A stretch of DNA of 64,000 bases from Delftia acidovorans. Lineage in GTDB: Bacteria; Pseudomonadota; Gammaproteobacteria; Burkholderiales; Burkholderiaceae_C. The notes under the pieces are model-generated. The model was not told the origin of the DNA and searched no databases. It saw only the letters and a program-made list of their open reading frames with translations. The first letter of the stretch is position 1, and every line of letters begins with the position of its first letter. Of the stretch, positions 32,354-41,329 are shown in pieces. Made by a program: the position numbers and the translations under genes. Location: NCBI GenBank assembly GCA_031286585.1, contig JAITUC010000040.1:62001-126000 (forward strand), read 5' to 3'.

Positions 32354-33480
32354 TGACCGCCGTCTCTCCCTCCCTGATGTCCGGCGCCGCGCACCCCGCC
32401 CCCTCATCGGAGATCATCGCCAACCTGGCGCTGGAGCGTGCCGACTTCCGCCTTGATGTGCAGCTGCAGTTGCCCGGGCGCGGCGTCACCGCCTTGTTCG
32501 GCCCCTCGGGCTGCGGCAAGACCACCTGCCTGCGCGCCCTGGCGGGACTGGAGCGCGCGCGGGGCCGCGTCGCCGTCAACGGCGAGGTCTGGCAGGACGA
32601 TGCGGCCAGCCAATGGCTGCCCACGCACCGCCGTGCGCTGGGCTATGTGTTCCAGGAGGCCAGCCTGTTCCCGCACCTGACCGTGCGGCGCAACATCGAC
32701 TACGGCATGCGGCGCACGTCGGCCGCACGGCGCAAGGTATCCCAGGACCAGGCCGTGTCCCTGCTGGGCATAGGCCACCTGATGGACCGCATGCCCGCCA
32801 CCCTGTCGGGCGGCGAGCGCCAGCGCGTGGCCATTGCGCGGGCGCTGGCCACCAGCCCGCGGGTGCTGCTGATGGACGAGCCCCTGGCCGCGCTGGACGC
32901 CCAGCGCAAGGCCGAGGTCCTGCCCTATCTGGACCAGCTGCGCCGCGAACTCGACATTCCCGTCATCTACGTCAGCCACTCCATCGACGAGGTCGCTCGC
33001 CTGGCCCAGCACCTGGTGCTGCTCAAGGCCGGTGGCCTGGTCGCCGCCGGCGCCACCAGCGAGCTGCTGGCGCGGCTGGACCTGCCCCTGAGCATGGGCG
33101 ACACGGCGGCCGCCATGGTCAGCGCACAGGTCCAGCAGCACGATCCCGATGCACACCTGAGCACGCTGACCTTCGATGGCGGACGCCTGCGCCTTGTCAT
33201 GGCCTCCCCGCGCCCGGTCGGCGAAACCGTGCAGCTGCGCGTGCAGGCACGCGATGTGAGCCTGAGCCTGCAGCACCCGCAAGACAGCAGCATCCTCAAC
33301 ATCCTCCCGGCCACCGTGCAGGAGCTGCGCGAGGACGGCCCGGGCCAGGTCATGGTCTCGCTGCAGCTGGGTCCGTCCCGCCTGCTGGCGCGCATCACCC
33401 GGCATTCCGCGCAGCAGCTGGGCATTGCGCCGGGCATGCATGTCTTCGCCCAAATCAAGGGCATGGCATTGCTGGACTGA
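32350..33480 (+). CDS. modC: Molybdate ABC transporter ATP-binding protein
   Basis: ATPase of the molybdate transporter, 376 residues. Walker A GPSGCGKTT, Q-loop YVFQEASLFPHL, signature LSGGERQRVAIARAL, Walker B VLLMDEPLAALD and the switch His in IYVSHSIDE. A C-terminal Mop/TOBE domain (about residues 300-370) is the ModC-specific regulatory end. The start overlaps the modB stop by 4 bases, so the two are coupled. Confidence 0.95.
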   Translation: MMTAVSPSLMSGAAHPAPSSEIIANLALERADFRLDVQLQLPGRGVTALFGPSGCGKTTCLRALAGLERARGRVAVNGEVWQDDAASQWLPTHRRALGYVFQEASLFPHLTVRRNIDYGMRRTSAARRKVSQDQAVSLLGIGHLMDRMPATLSGGERQRVAIARALATSPRVLLMDEPLAALDAQRKAEVLPYLDQLRRELDIPVIYVSHSIDEVARLAQHLVLLKAGGLVAAGATSELLARLDLPLSMGDTAAAMVSAQVQQHDPDAHLSTLTFDGGRLRLVMASPRPVGETVQLRVQARDVSLSLQHPQDSSILNILPATVQELREDGPGQVMVSLQLGPSRLLARITRHSAQQLGIAPGMHVFAQIKGMALLD

Positions 33481-33532
33481 AGCTATGCGGCGGCGCCGAT
33501 ATCATGCGGAGGCCGCCTGCGCGGCCCACGCC

Positions 33533-34459
33533 ATGAACGCCACCACCGAACACGCTCCCGCACCCGTCCCCGCCCCAGACACCGGCGCAGCGGAGGCTGC
33601 ATGCGCAGCCCCGCCTGCCATTGCCGCACTGCGCACGCACGCGGTGGCACGCCACCGGATCGAGCACGGGGGTGGGGTCAGCATCCAGGCCGAGCCGCAG
33701 GTACTGGCCAGCGAAGTCCCCATCGCCCTGGTGTTCAACGGCATCTCGCATGCCGTGATGATGGGCACGCCCTCGGACCTGGAAGACTTTGCGCTGGGCT
33801 TTGCGCTCACCGAAGGCATTCTGGACAGCGCAGCCGACTGCTACGGCATCGAGGCGCGTGCCGTGGCTGCACAGGCCGCAGGCCTGCCTGCCGGCATGGA
33901 CGGCATCGAGGTGCAGCTGGACGTGGCCTCGCGCTGCTTCGCCCGCCTCAAGGACCGGCGCCGCAGCATGAGCGGGCGCACGGGCTGCGGTGTCTGCGGC
34001 GTGGACAGCTTCGCCGCGCTGGACCTGTCCTTCGACCCGCTGCCCGCGCACGACTGGATCGCCCGCGTCGATGCCGACACCGTCTGCGCAGCCATCGCGG
34101 CACTGCCGCCGCTGCAGTTGCTCAACGCCGAAGCCGGCGCCGTGCATGCCGCAGGCTGGGCAGGGCTGGACGGGCAACTGACGGATGTGCTCGAAGACGT
34201 GGGCCGCCACAACGCGCTGGACAAGCTGGTCGGCCGCCTCTCGCGCACGGGCCGTCTGGGCGAGGCCGGCTTTGTCGTGCTCTCCAGCCGCGGCAGCCAT
34301 GAACTGGTGCGCAAATGCGCCAAGGTGGGCATCGCCGCCCTGGCCACCATCTCCGCACCCACGGCCATGGGCGTGCAGATGGCCGAGCTGACCGGCCTGC
34401 GCTTCTGGGGCCTGTGCCGCCCGCCCAAGGCGGTGCTGTATGCGCCGGGCCGCATCTGA
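33533..34459 (+). CDS. fdhD: Formate dehydrogenase accessory sulfurtransferase FdhD
   Basis: Transfers sulfur from IscS to the molybdenum cofactor of formate dehydrogenase, needed for its activity. The 308-residue protein has the sulfur-carrying Cys motif RTGCGVCGVDS, then the family blocks LASEVPIALVFNGI, DLEDFALGFALTEGIL, EDVGRHNALDKLVG and SSRGSHELVRKCAKVGI. A 30-residue Ala/Pro-rich N-terminus precedes the domain. It follows modC by 52 bases, so molybdate uptake and formate dehydrogenase maturation share an operon. The dehydrogenase genes are not in the window. Confidence 0.94.
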   Translation: MNATTEHAPAPVPAPDTGAAEAACAAPPAIAALRTHAVARHRIEHGGGVSIQAEPQVLASEVPIALVFNGISHAVMMGTPSDLEDFALGFALTEGILDSAADCYGIEARAVAAQAAGLPAGMDGIEVQLDVASRCFARLKDRRRSMSGRTGCGVCGVDSFAALDLSFDPLPAHDWIARVDADTVCAAIAALPPLQLLNAEAGAVHAAGWAGLDGQLTDVLEDVGRHNALDKLVGRLSRTGRLGEAGFVVLSSRGSHELVRKCAKVGIAALATISAPTAMGVQMAELTGLRFWGLCRPPKAVLYAPGRI

Positions 34460-34532
34460 CCCAATGCCCGAGTGCCGCGCCCGCGCAGCGGCAAGTTCGT
34501 AGAATCACGGGTTCAGCCCCTGGATGTACACC

Positions 34533-34931
34533 ATGAACCGCTGCAAGCCCCATTTCTCTCCCGTCCGCCGCCTGTGCGCCGGCGCCCTGCTCGCCGGCCT
34601 GGCCTGCGCCAGCCTGGGCGTGGCCGCGCAGGGCCTGCCGTCCAACGAGACGCGCAATTTCCCGCCTCAGGCCCAGTTCGGCGAGCTGGTCGTGACCCAG
34701 TTCCCCGAGGTGGAGATCGACGGCAAGACCATTCGCACCAGTCCGGGCTTTCGCCTGTTCAGCCCTGAACGCACGCTGGTGCAGGCCATCAATTACCAGG
34801 GCAGCAAGCTCGTGGTGGGCTATGTGATCGAGCCGCAGACGCAGTGGCTGCACCAGGCCTGGATCCTGACCAAGGCCGAGGCCGACAAGCACTACAAGCC
34901 CAAGTCGATGCTGCAGCGCATCTTCAACTGA
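34533..34931 (+). CDS. Small exported protein of unknown function
   Basis: A 132-residue protein with a Sec signal peptide (MNRCKPHFSPVRRLCAGALLAGLACASLGVAA). The mature part has a beta-rich look (LVVTQFPEVEIDGKTIRTSPGFRLFS, then LVVGYVIEPQTQWLHQAWILT). I recognise it only as a conserved-looking periplasmic protein without known function. It lies between fdhD and miaB; an ATG three codons upstream is possible. Confidence 0.68.
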   Translation: MNRCKPHFSPVRRLCAGALLAGLACASLGVAAQGLPSNETRNFPPQAQFGELVVTQFPEVEIDGKTIRTSPGFRLFSPERTLVQAINYQGSKLVVGYVIEPQTQWLHQAWILTKAEADKHYKPKSMLQRIFN

Positions 34932-35096
34932 GCCCTGCGCGCACCACGGCAATCGCACAGCACGTACACGGCTACGCGGCCCGCGCCTTGCGGGGCGCAG
35001 CGGACCGGCCATGGGGCATGCCGCCCCTGGCCAAGCCATCTTCATTTTTTGCAGACCGCCGCTTGCAGTGCGGGGGCTGCCTGACGGAACCCCACC

Positions 35097-36425
35097 ATGT
35101 CCAAGAAAGTCTTTATCAAAACCTTCGGCTGCCAGATGAACGAGTACGACTCGGACAAGATGGCCGATGTGCTGGGCGCAGCCCAGGGCTACGAATCCAC
35201 CGATGACCCGGAGCAGGCCGATCTGATCCTGTTCAACACCTGCTCGGTGCGCGAGAAGGCGCAGGAGAAGGTGTTCAGCGACCTGGGCCGCTACAAGCAC
35301 CTGAAGGAACGCGGCGTGCTCATCGGCGTGGGCGGCTGCGTGGCCAGCCAGGAGGGCGAGGAAATCATCAAGCGCGCACCCTATGTGGACGTGGTCTTCG
35401 GCCCGCAGACCCTGCACCGCCTGCCCGAGCTGCTCAATGCACGCGCCGCCAGGCACAAGCCCCAGGTCGATATCAGCTTTCCCGAGATCGAGAAATTCGA
35501 CCACCTGCCGCCCGCGCGCGTGGAAGGCTCCTCGGCCTTCGTCTCCATCATGGAAGGCTGCTCCAAGTACTGCAGCTACTGCGTCGTGCCCTATACGCGC
35601 GGCGAGGAAGTCAGCCGCCCGTTCGAGGACGTGCTGATCGAGGTCGCCGGCCTGGCCGACCAGGGCGTGAAGGAAGTCACGCTGCTGGGCCAGAACGTCA
35701 ACGCCTACCTGGGCAAGATGGGAGACACGGCCGAGATCGCCGACTTTGCCCTGCTGCTGGAGTACGTGTCCGAGATCCCCGGCATCGAGCGCATCCGCTA
35801 CACCACCAGCCACCCCAACGAGTTCACGCCGCGCCTGATCGAGGCCTATGCCAAGCTGCCCAAGCTGGTCAGCCACCTGCATCTGCCCGTGCAGCACGGC
35901 AGCGACAGGATCCTCATAGCCATGAAGCGCGGCTACACGGCCATGGAATACAAGAGCACCATCCGCAAGCTGCGCGCCATCCGGCCCGAGATGGCCATGA
36001 GCAGCGATTTCATCGTGGGCTTCCCCGGCGAGACGGAGGAAGACTTCCAGAAGATGATGAAGCTCATCCACGACGTGCGCTTCGACAACAGCTTCAGCTT
36101 CATCTTCAGCCCCCGCCCCGGCACGCCGGCCGCCAACCTGCACGACGACACGCCGCACGAGGTCAAGCTGCGCCGCCTGCAGGAGCTGCAGGCCGTGATC
36201 AACAACAACATCAAGGACATCAGCGACGAGCGCGTGGGCACGGTGCAGCGCCTGCTGGTGGAAGGGCTGTCCAAGCGCGACGGCAGCGAACTCATGGGCC
36301 GCACCGAGTGCAACCGCGTGGTGAATTTCCCGGGCAACGAACGCCTGATCGGCCAGATGATCGATGTGAAGGTCACCGAGGCCCGCACCTTCACGCTGCG
36401 CGGCGAAGTCGTGACGCGCCACTGA
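35097..36425 (+). CDS. miaB: tRNA-2-methylthio-N6-dimethylallyladenosine synthase MiaB
   Basis: Radical-SAM methylthiotransferase that completes ms2i6A at position 37 of tRNAs reading U-starting codons. At 442 residues it is full length. The N-terminal domain carries the three Cys ligands of the auxiliary cluster (KTFGCQMNEYDSDK, FNTCSVREKA, GGCVASQEG). The radical-SAM CxxxCxxC is in GCSKYCSYCVVPYTRG. A C-terminal TRAM domain covers about residues 375-440. Single gene with a terminator 44 bases after the stop. Confidence 0.97.
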   Translation: MSKKVFIKTFGCQMNEYDSDKMADVLGAAQGYESTDDPEQADLILFNTCSVREKAQEKVFSDLGRYKHLKERGVLIGVGGCVASQEGEEIIKRAPYVDVVFGPQTLHRLPELLNARAARHKPQVDISFPEIEKFDHLPPARVEGSSAFVSIMEGCSKYCSYCVVPYTRGEEVSRPFEDVLIEVAGLADQGVKEVTLLGQNVNAYLGKMGDTAEIADFALLLEYVSEIPGIERIRYTTSHPNEFTPRLIEAYAKLPKLVSHLHLPVQHGSDRILIAMKRGYTAMEYKSTIRKLRAIRPEMAMSSDFIVGFPGETEEDFQKMMKLIHDVRFDNSFSFIFSPRPGTPAANLHDDTPHEVKLRRLQELQAVINNNIKDISDERVGTVQRLLVEGLSKRDGSELMGRTECNRVVNFPGNERLIGQMIDVKVTEARTFTLRGEVVTRH

Positions 36426-36468
36426 TCCCAACCCGGCCCCTGCGGCGCAGCGGCCTCCTGCGGAACCC

Positions 36469-36491
36469 AAGCCCGGCAATGCCGGGCTTTT
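36469..36491 (+). terminator. Terminator of miaB
   Basis: Perfect 9-bp arms AAGCCCGGC and GCCGGGCTT around AAT, then TTTC. Confidence 0.85.
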
Positions 36492-36628
36492 CTGCATGTA
36501 ACAGGACGTGAAAACAGCCTGGCCACTCTGGCAGGGTGCTGGCTGGCCCGCTAGCATCGCGGGGTCGCCGCCCTGAGGTCCGTCGGCCTGCATGGCTTTT
36601 CCAGCTTCGCTTGCTTGCTATTGATTCC

Positions 36629-38917
36629 ATGAACACCTCCCAGCCCGCCACCGCCCAGGCCGTCCTTGAGGGCGAAGCCCTGCATGCCTTCATGGACCAG
36701 GCGCAAGACCTGCTGCAACAGGACGATGAAGCCAGCCCCATCGCCCCGGCCGAACGCCAGGCGGCCGTCATGGAGCTGCTCTCGCAGCAGCGTTTCGCCC
36801 CAGCCACGGTGAGCGAGCTGGAGCGCCTGCACGATCTCTGGCTGGACCTGGAACGGCCCGAAACCGCCAACGCCCTGCTGCGCGAACACCGTGCGGCCGC
36901 GCTGCAGCCCTTGCAGGGCGACGACCACCTGCTGGCCACGGCCAGCCTGGCGCTCAGCGACATCCAGAGCCGGCTGCGCTTCGACCGTGAAGGCGGCATG
37001 GCCCTGCTCGCGCCCGCTGCCGATCTCATGGGCCGGCTGCCGCATACCAGCGAGCCCTATCGCTACTGGAACGGCTGGCACTACCTGGCCCGCGAAGCCC
37101 AGGCCTGGGAGCTGGCCGAGCACGGCGTGGACCTGCAGCGCAAGCATGAACGCAGCGACCCGGATGGCGAGGCCTCCCCTGCGCGCCGCGACGCGCGCGC
37201 CTGCCTGCGCAAGGCCGAGCTGGCGCGCCTGCGCGGCGATGTGCCCGCCACCGTGCGCCAGGTGCAGGCCGCCACGGCGCTGCTGACCCAGGCCGATGCC
37301 GAGCAGAACGTGGACTTCGACGACTGGCTGCACCTTGCGCGCGAGGTGCTGCCGCTGGCCCCGCAAAGCGTCCCGGCCGTGCTCATGGCGGCGGAACAGC
37401 ACCTGGCCCGCACCGAAAGCCCCGCCGCATCGCAGGCGGTGCGCACGCACCGCAAGGTCCATGCGGCCCGGCTGCAGGCCATGGCCTGCCATGCCATGGG
37501 CCAGCCAGAAGCCGCGCTGCAGCTGGCCGTGCTGGGCCGCTTCGGCCTGGTGGATGACTCCGACGATGCCTTCAGCGGCCTGGTGCTGCAGTGGCTGGAA
37601 GAAGCGGGCCGCCTGGCCGATGCGGCGGACCTGGCACTGGAAAGCGTGCTGCACAGCCGCCCCGGATCGGCCCGTCAGGGCTATGAACTGGCCTTGCGCA
37701 GGGTGGACAGCGACACCGCCCATGCACCGGCCTGGGCGCTGATCCTGGCCTGGGCGGGACTGGATTCCGACATGCAGGAGATCCTGGAGGACAGTCCGGC
37801 TGCTCCGCGCAGCCCCGACGACTACCTGGCCCTGGCGCGCACCCAGGCGCCCGGCCACCCGCTGCTGGACCTGATCGAAGGCTGGCGCCTGGCCAAGGAC
37901 CGCCAATGGGAGCAGGCCCTGCCTCTGCTGGAGCGCGGCGTGACCGATCAGCCCCGGCACGCCAACTCCGAGCTGCTGCCCATGCTCTGGGCCGCGCGCT
38001 TCGCCGTGCTGCCCGCCGCGCAGGCGCTGCAGCGCCCCTTTGCGCAGGGCCATGGCGCCCACTGGTGCTATGCAGCGGGCGTGACCCTGGACGACGAGGA
38101 CGACCTGGCAGCCATCATGGGCGAAGGCCGGCAGGTGCCGAACGACGCGTTGCGCGAACCGCTGGTGCAGCGTTATTACGAAGAGGGCCTGGCTCGCTTC
38201 GAAGCCTTCTGGGCCACCGGCCAGGGCCGGTACAAGGACGCGCACCTGCACGTCTACTCCATGCTCTGCAACAACCTGGCCATCAAGTACCGATCGCAGC
38301 AGCGCTATGACGAGGCGGCGGCCCTGCACCACAAGGGCCTGTCCAGCAGCCCCTTTGCAGAACACCATGACGGCCTGCTGTGGTGCGCCATCCGCCGTGA
38401 CGACCGCCCCGGCATCGTCACGGCGGCCGAGCAGCTGTGGCATTTCACCCAGGACTACGGCTACAGCCGCCACTGCCCCACGGACTACTTCCCCAGCGCG
38501 GCGCTGGCGCTCTACCAGTTGGGCCGCGCGGGCGAGATCGGCATCTGGCTGGAGCGCCTGGACCAGTGGTTCGAGGAACTGGACGAGGACGACCAGCGCG
38601 CACAGCGGCGCGACTACCTGGCCGCGCTGATGTCCCTGCTCGACTTCTTCTCCGAAAACCATGGCGAACTGGTGCGGCCGCGCCTGGACGCCCTGCTGCC
38701 CGAAGTGCGCGCCCTGGGCGAGTGCTACACGCTGCGCCGCCTGGCCTGCGCCATGGAAAGCTGCGGCCCCATCGACCAGGCCGTGGCCCTGCACCGCGAG
38801 GCCATCTCCAAGCTCACGCCCGACGACGGCGAGGCCGAGCACAGGATGGCCCAGGACGGCCTCAAGCGCTGCCTCAAGCTCCGCTCGGACAGCAAGCCCT
38901 GGTGGAAGCTGTGGTGA
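36629..38917 (+). CDS. Large helical-repeat (TPR-like) protein of unknown function
   Basis: A 762-residue soluble acidic protein that is almost entirely alpha-helical in pattern, with recurrent A-x-x-L-x-x-L helices resembling tetratricopeptide repeats (for example LYRLGRAGEI-like region YQLGRAGEIGIWLERL near residue 640, and NNLAIKYRSQQRYDEAAALHHKGL near 550, a good TPR pair). It has no signal peptide and ends KPWWKLW. The upstream frame of 31 codons is rejected because the ATG of MNTSQPATAQ has no competing site and fits a cytoplasmic start. The stop overlaps the next gene as GTGA. I cannot name the family; the operon suggests a partner of the PcfJ-like and DUF1266 proteins. Confidence 0.72.
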   Translation: MNTSQPATAQAVLEGEALHAFMDQAQDLLQQDDEASPIAPAERQAAVMELLSQQRFAPATVSELERLHDLWLDLERPETANALLREHRAAALQPLQGDDHLLATASLALSDIQSRLRFDREGGMALLAPAADLMGRLPHTSEPYRYWNGWHYLAREAQAWELAEHGVDLQRKHERSDPDGEASPARRDARACLRKAELARLRGDVPATVRQVQAATALLTQADAEQNVDFDDWLHLAREVLPLAPQSVPAVLMAAEQHLARTESPAASQAVRTHRKVHAARLQAMACHAMGQPEAALQLAVLGRFGLVDDSDDAFSGLVLQWLEEAGRLADAADLALESVLHSRPGSARQGYELALRRVDSDTAHAPAWALILAWAGLDSDMQEILEDSPAAPRSPDDYLALARTQAPGHPLLDLIEGWRLAKDRQWEQALPLLERGVTDQPRHANSELLPMLWAARFAVLPAAQALQRPFAQGHGAHWCYAAGVTLDDEDDLAAIMGEGRQVPNDALREPLVQRYYEEGLARFEAFWATGQGRYKDAHLHVYSMLCNNLAIKYRSQQRYDEAAALHHKGLSSSPFAEHHDGLLWCAIRRDDRPGIVTAAEQLWHFTQDYGYSRHCPTDYFPSAALALYQLGRAGEIGIWLERLDQWFEELDEDDQRAQRRDYLAALMSLLDFFSENHGELVRPRLDALLPEVRALGECYTLRRLACAMESCGPIDQAVALHREAISKLTPDDGEAEHRMAQDGLKRCLKLRSDSKPWWKLW

Positions 38918-40143
38918 ACGCGGGCGCCGGGGCCAGTGCCGTCAGCGCCGCCAGCGCCTATAGGCCGCGCGACGTGGTCAATGCGCCGGCCATCAAGCAG
39001 CGCATCCGCGAGCGCAGCGCGGCACGCGGCGACAGCGAGGAGATCGCCGCCTGGCTGGCCAACCACTTCTACCGCCATGTGATCGGCAACCTCGACGCCG
39101 ATCCGCCTGCCGTGCAGCCCGTGTCCACGCAGGCCGAGCTGCTGCGCCTGCACCGACGCGCCGAGCCTGCCGCCTGGGCACTGGAGCGCCTGCGCGAACA
39201 TGCGGCCCGCCAGCCGCTGTCACCGGACAGGCCTGCGGCCGACGCGAGCGCACCGCTGTGGTGGGTGGAGCCCGACAGCGCACCCCTGCTGGCGCTGGAG
39301 AGCCGGCTGCTGGAGTTCCTGTCCACCCGGCGCGGCACCGCGCTGGAGGGCAAGCTGCAGCGCATCAACTGCCCGCAGGCCCTGGCGCGCTGGACGCTGG
39401 AGCACCTGGCCTTTGCCCGGAGAAGCGCCAGCGGCTGGGCCGAGCACCGTCCCGGTGCCGTGCGCCCGCTGCTGCGCGGCCAGCTTGGCGTGTTCGTCGA
39501 ATTCGATGCCCAAAGCCCGGACCTGCGCGCCGAAATGGCCTATGAAAGCCAGATGATGCGCCACTGCCTGGGCCAGTTCAGCGAGCGCGGCGCACTGCGC
39601 GGCGGCTATGGCGAACACTACGCCGAAGCCTGCGAGCAGGGCCGGCTGCGGCTGTTCAGCTACCGCACGGGCACGGCCCAGCCGCGCATCACCGTCAGCG
39701 CCCAGGTGCGGGACGACGGGCGGCTGCGCATCGACCAGATCAAGGGCAAGCAGAACCGTCCGCCGATTGCGCGCTACCTGGCCGATGTGCTGGCCCTGCT
39801 CAACCACCTCGATACCGATGGCGAGGCGCCAGCGGACGCCCTGGCCATGGGCATCGTGCGCCGACCGGCACAGCTGCTGGCCACGGGCAGCGCGGCTGCC
39901 TGGTGCGCGGCTGGCGAGCTGCACACCGAAGCCGAGCAGCTGTGGCTGCTGCAGTCCCACCCGGTGCTGCTGGAGCAGATGGACATCCGCTCGCCCCTGA
40001 TGCAATGGCTGGTGGCGGCACGCCGCGACACCGTGCCCGTGCCCGCCTTCGAGCGCATGCCGCGCAGCGCGGCCCTGCAGCAGTCACTGGAGCTGGCGCG
40101 CCGCAGGGCGGGATCGCCGGCAAGCGCAGGGGGCCGGCGATGA
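38914..40143 (+). CDS. PcfJ-like domain protein
   Basis: A 409-residue protein with a PcfJ-like domain in the middle: MMRHCLGQFSERG (about residues 213-226), ACEQGRLRLFSYRTG, ITVSAQ and IDQIKGKQNRPP. PcfJ-like proteins are named from a conjugative plasmid operon but also occur on chromosomes; no activity is established. Start is a GTG overlapping the upstream stop (GTGA); a second GTG lies one codon before. Its own stop overlaps the next gene as ATGA. The 3-gene chain is therefore tightly coupled. No conjugation genes are nearby. Confidence 0.72.
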   Translation: MNAGAGASAVSAASAYRPRDVVNAPAIKQRIRERSAARGDSEEIAAWLANHFYRHVIGNLDADPPAVQPVSTQAELLRLHRRAEPAAWALERLREHAARQPLSPDRPAADASAPLWWVEPDSAPLLALESRLLEFLSTRRGTALEGKLQRINCPQALARWTLEHLAFARRSASGWAEHRPGAVRPLLRGQLGVFVEFDAQSPDLRAEMAYESQMMRHCLGQFSERGALRGGYGEHYAEACEQGRLRLFSYRTGTAQPRITVSAQVRDDGRLRIDQIKGKQNRPPIARYLADVLALLNHLDTDGEAPADALAMGIVRRPAQLLATGSAAAWCAAGELHTEAEQLWLLQSHPVLLEQMDIRSPLMQWLVAARRDTVPVPAFERMPRSAALQQSLELARRRAGSPASAGGRR

Positions 40144-40814
40144 ATGCCTTGACCTTGATGGCCCTGCTCGCGCTGGCCTGGTGGGCAGTCCGCGCCGGCC
40201 TGCGCCGCAGGCGCGCAGCGCGCCAGCGAGGCGACGTCGGCAGCTACCGCACCGGCAATGCGGCACTGGACTGGGCGCTGGCCCTGGCCCATCCCATGGC
40301 TTTTCACGCCATCCAGGGCGGCTTTGCGGACCGTCAGCTCAACGGCGCCGACTCCGCCCTGACCACCCAGCTGCGCCCCATGGTGCTGCACCACTTGGGC
40401 CTGCGCACCGACCTGGACGATGCCCAGATCGCACGCCAGTTGCCCGACGGCCTGCGCCAGCGCTGGTTCACGCTGGACCTGCAGCGCCTGCAGGCCGGTG
40501 ACGATCCCCATGCCGCCATGGCCTTTGCCTGCGCGCGCGTGGCCTTCCATGTGCGCTGCGCCTGGCTGCTGGGCTGGGTGGACGAGGCCCTGCACCAGCA
40601 GATCCTGCACCTGAACGCATGCCGCGCGCGGGATTGCTTTGACAGCTGGCAGGCCTTCGGCGAGGCCTATGCGCGCGGCCGCAGCCAGTGGCTGGCCCGT
40701 GGCCGCGCCGACGTGCTGGGGCGCAGCGTGACGCCCGAGCAAGTGCAGCAATGGGTGGCCGATCCGCGCCACCCCTGGCATGCCATGCCCTGGCAGCAGC
40801 AGGCTGTCCGGTGA
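40140..40814 (+). CDS. DUF1266 domain protein with N-terminal membrane anchor
   Basis: A 224-residue protein with one N-terminal membrane span (MNALTLMALLALAWWAVRAG) followed by a basic stop (RRRRAARQ). The rest matches the DUF1266 pattern: WALALAHPMAFHAI, WFTLDLQRLQ, AFACARVAFHVRCAWLLGWVDEA and DSWQAFGEAYARGRSQWL. E. coli DUF1266 proteins (YbeR, YbeU) lie beside a Sel1-repeat protein, which parallels the helical-repeat gene here. The function is unknown. The C-terminus would face the cytoplasm by the positive-inside rule. Confidence 0.72.
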   Translation: MNALTLMALLALAWWAVRAGLRRRRAARQRGDVGSYRTGNAALDWALALAHPMAFHAIQGGFADRQLNGADSALTTQLRPMVLHHLGLRTDLDDAQIARQLPDGLRQRWFTLDLQRLQAGDDPHAAMAFACARVAFHVRCAWLLGWVDEALHQQILHLNACRARDCFDSWQAFGEAYARGRSQWLARGRADVLGRSVTPEQVQQWVADPRHPWHAMPWQQQAVR

Positions 40815-40862
40815 CTGCCGCCAGGCGGGTGCGCCGCCTGCGCTGCCTGCGCGGCCCGGTGC

Positions 40863-41267
40863 TCAGCCTTCGCCATGCACCTTGGCGAAGGTGAGGATCA
40901 CCTCCCGCACCACCCGGCGCTGCGGCGCGGGCAGCTTCAGAAAGGCATCAAAGGTCTCGCGTTCGAGATAGTCCACGCCCGGCTCACGGCATTCGAGCGG
41001 CGACGGCAGGGGAGGCGGGGACCGGTGGGCCGACTCGCCATAGCGCAACACATCGGGCTCGACCTCGAGCAAACCCGCCAGCAGCACCAGCTTGTCCTGC
41101 TCGGGAACGGACTCGCCATTGAGCCAGCGCGAGACCGCCTGGAACGAGATCGGCCGTCCCCAGTAACTGGAATTGAACAGCTTCAGAAGCACGCTGGGCC
41201 GGGGCTCCAGTCCCGCGGCCTCGATGGCCTGGCGCAGGCGCAGTGCGAATTCGAGCTTGTTACGCAT
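40863..41267 (-). CDS. XRE-type DNA-binding regulator
   Basis: A 134-residue protein with an N-terminal lambda-repressor-like helix-turn-helix (about residues 8-70; FALRLRQAIEAAG, RPISFQAVSRWLNGESVPEQDKL, LLAGLLEVEPDVLRYG). The C-terminal part (YLERETFDAFLKLPAPQRRVVREVILTF) is a helical segment that could dimerise. The chain is close to phage Cro/CI-like regulators in the first half, but no phage genes surround it. It is convergent with the DUF1266 operon, 48 bases between stops, and its targets are unknown. Confidence 0.75.
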   Translation of the reverse strand: MRNKLEFALRLRQAIEAAGLEPRPSVLLKLFNSSYWGRPISFQAVSRWLNGESVPEQDKLVLLAGLLEVEPDVLRYGESAHRSPPPLPSPLECREPGVDYLERETFDAFLKLPAPQRRVVREVILTFAKVHGEG

Positions 41268-41329
41268 GCCGAAACCCTGGATTTCCCTGGAATCTTGATT
41301 GAACCATCAGCCCGCCGCCCGGCCAGCGT

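Noticed and set aside
38914..40143. PcfJ-like gene as evidence of an integrated conjugative element
   Set aside because: No relaxase, integrase, type IV secretion gene or attachment-site repeat is seen, and flanks are ordinary chromosome.
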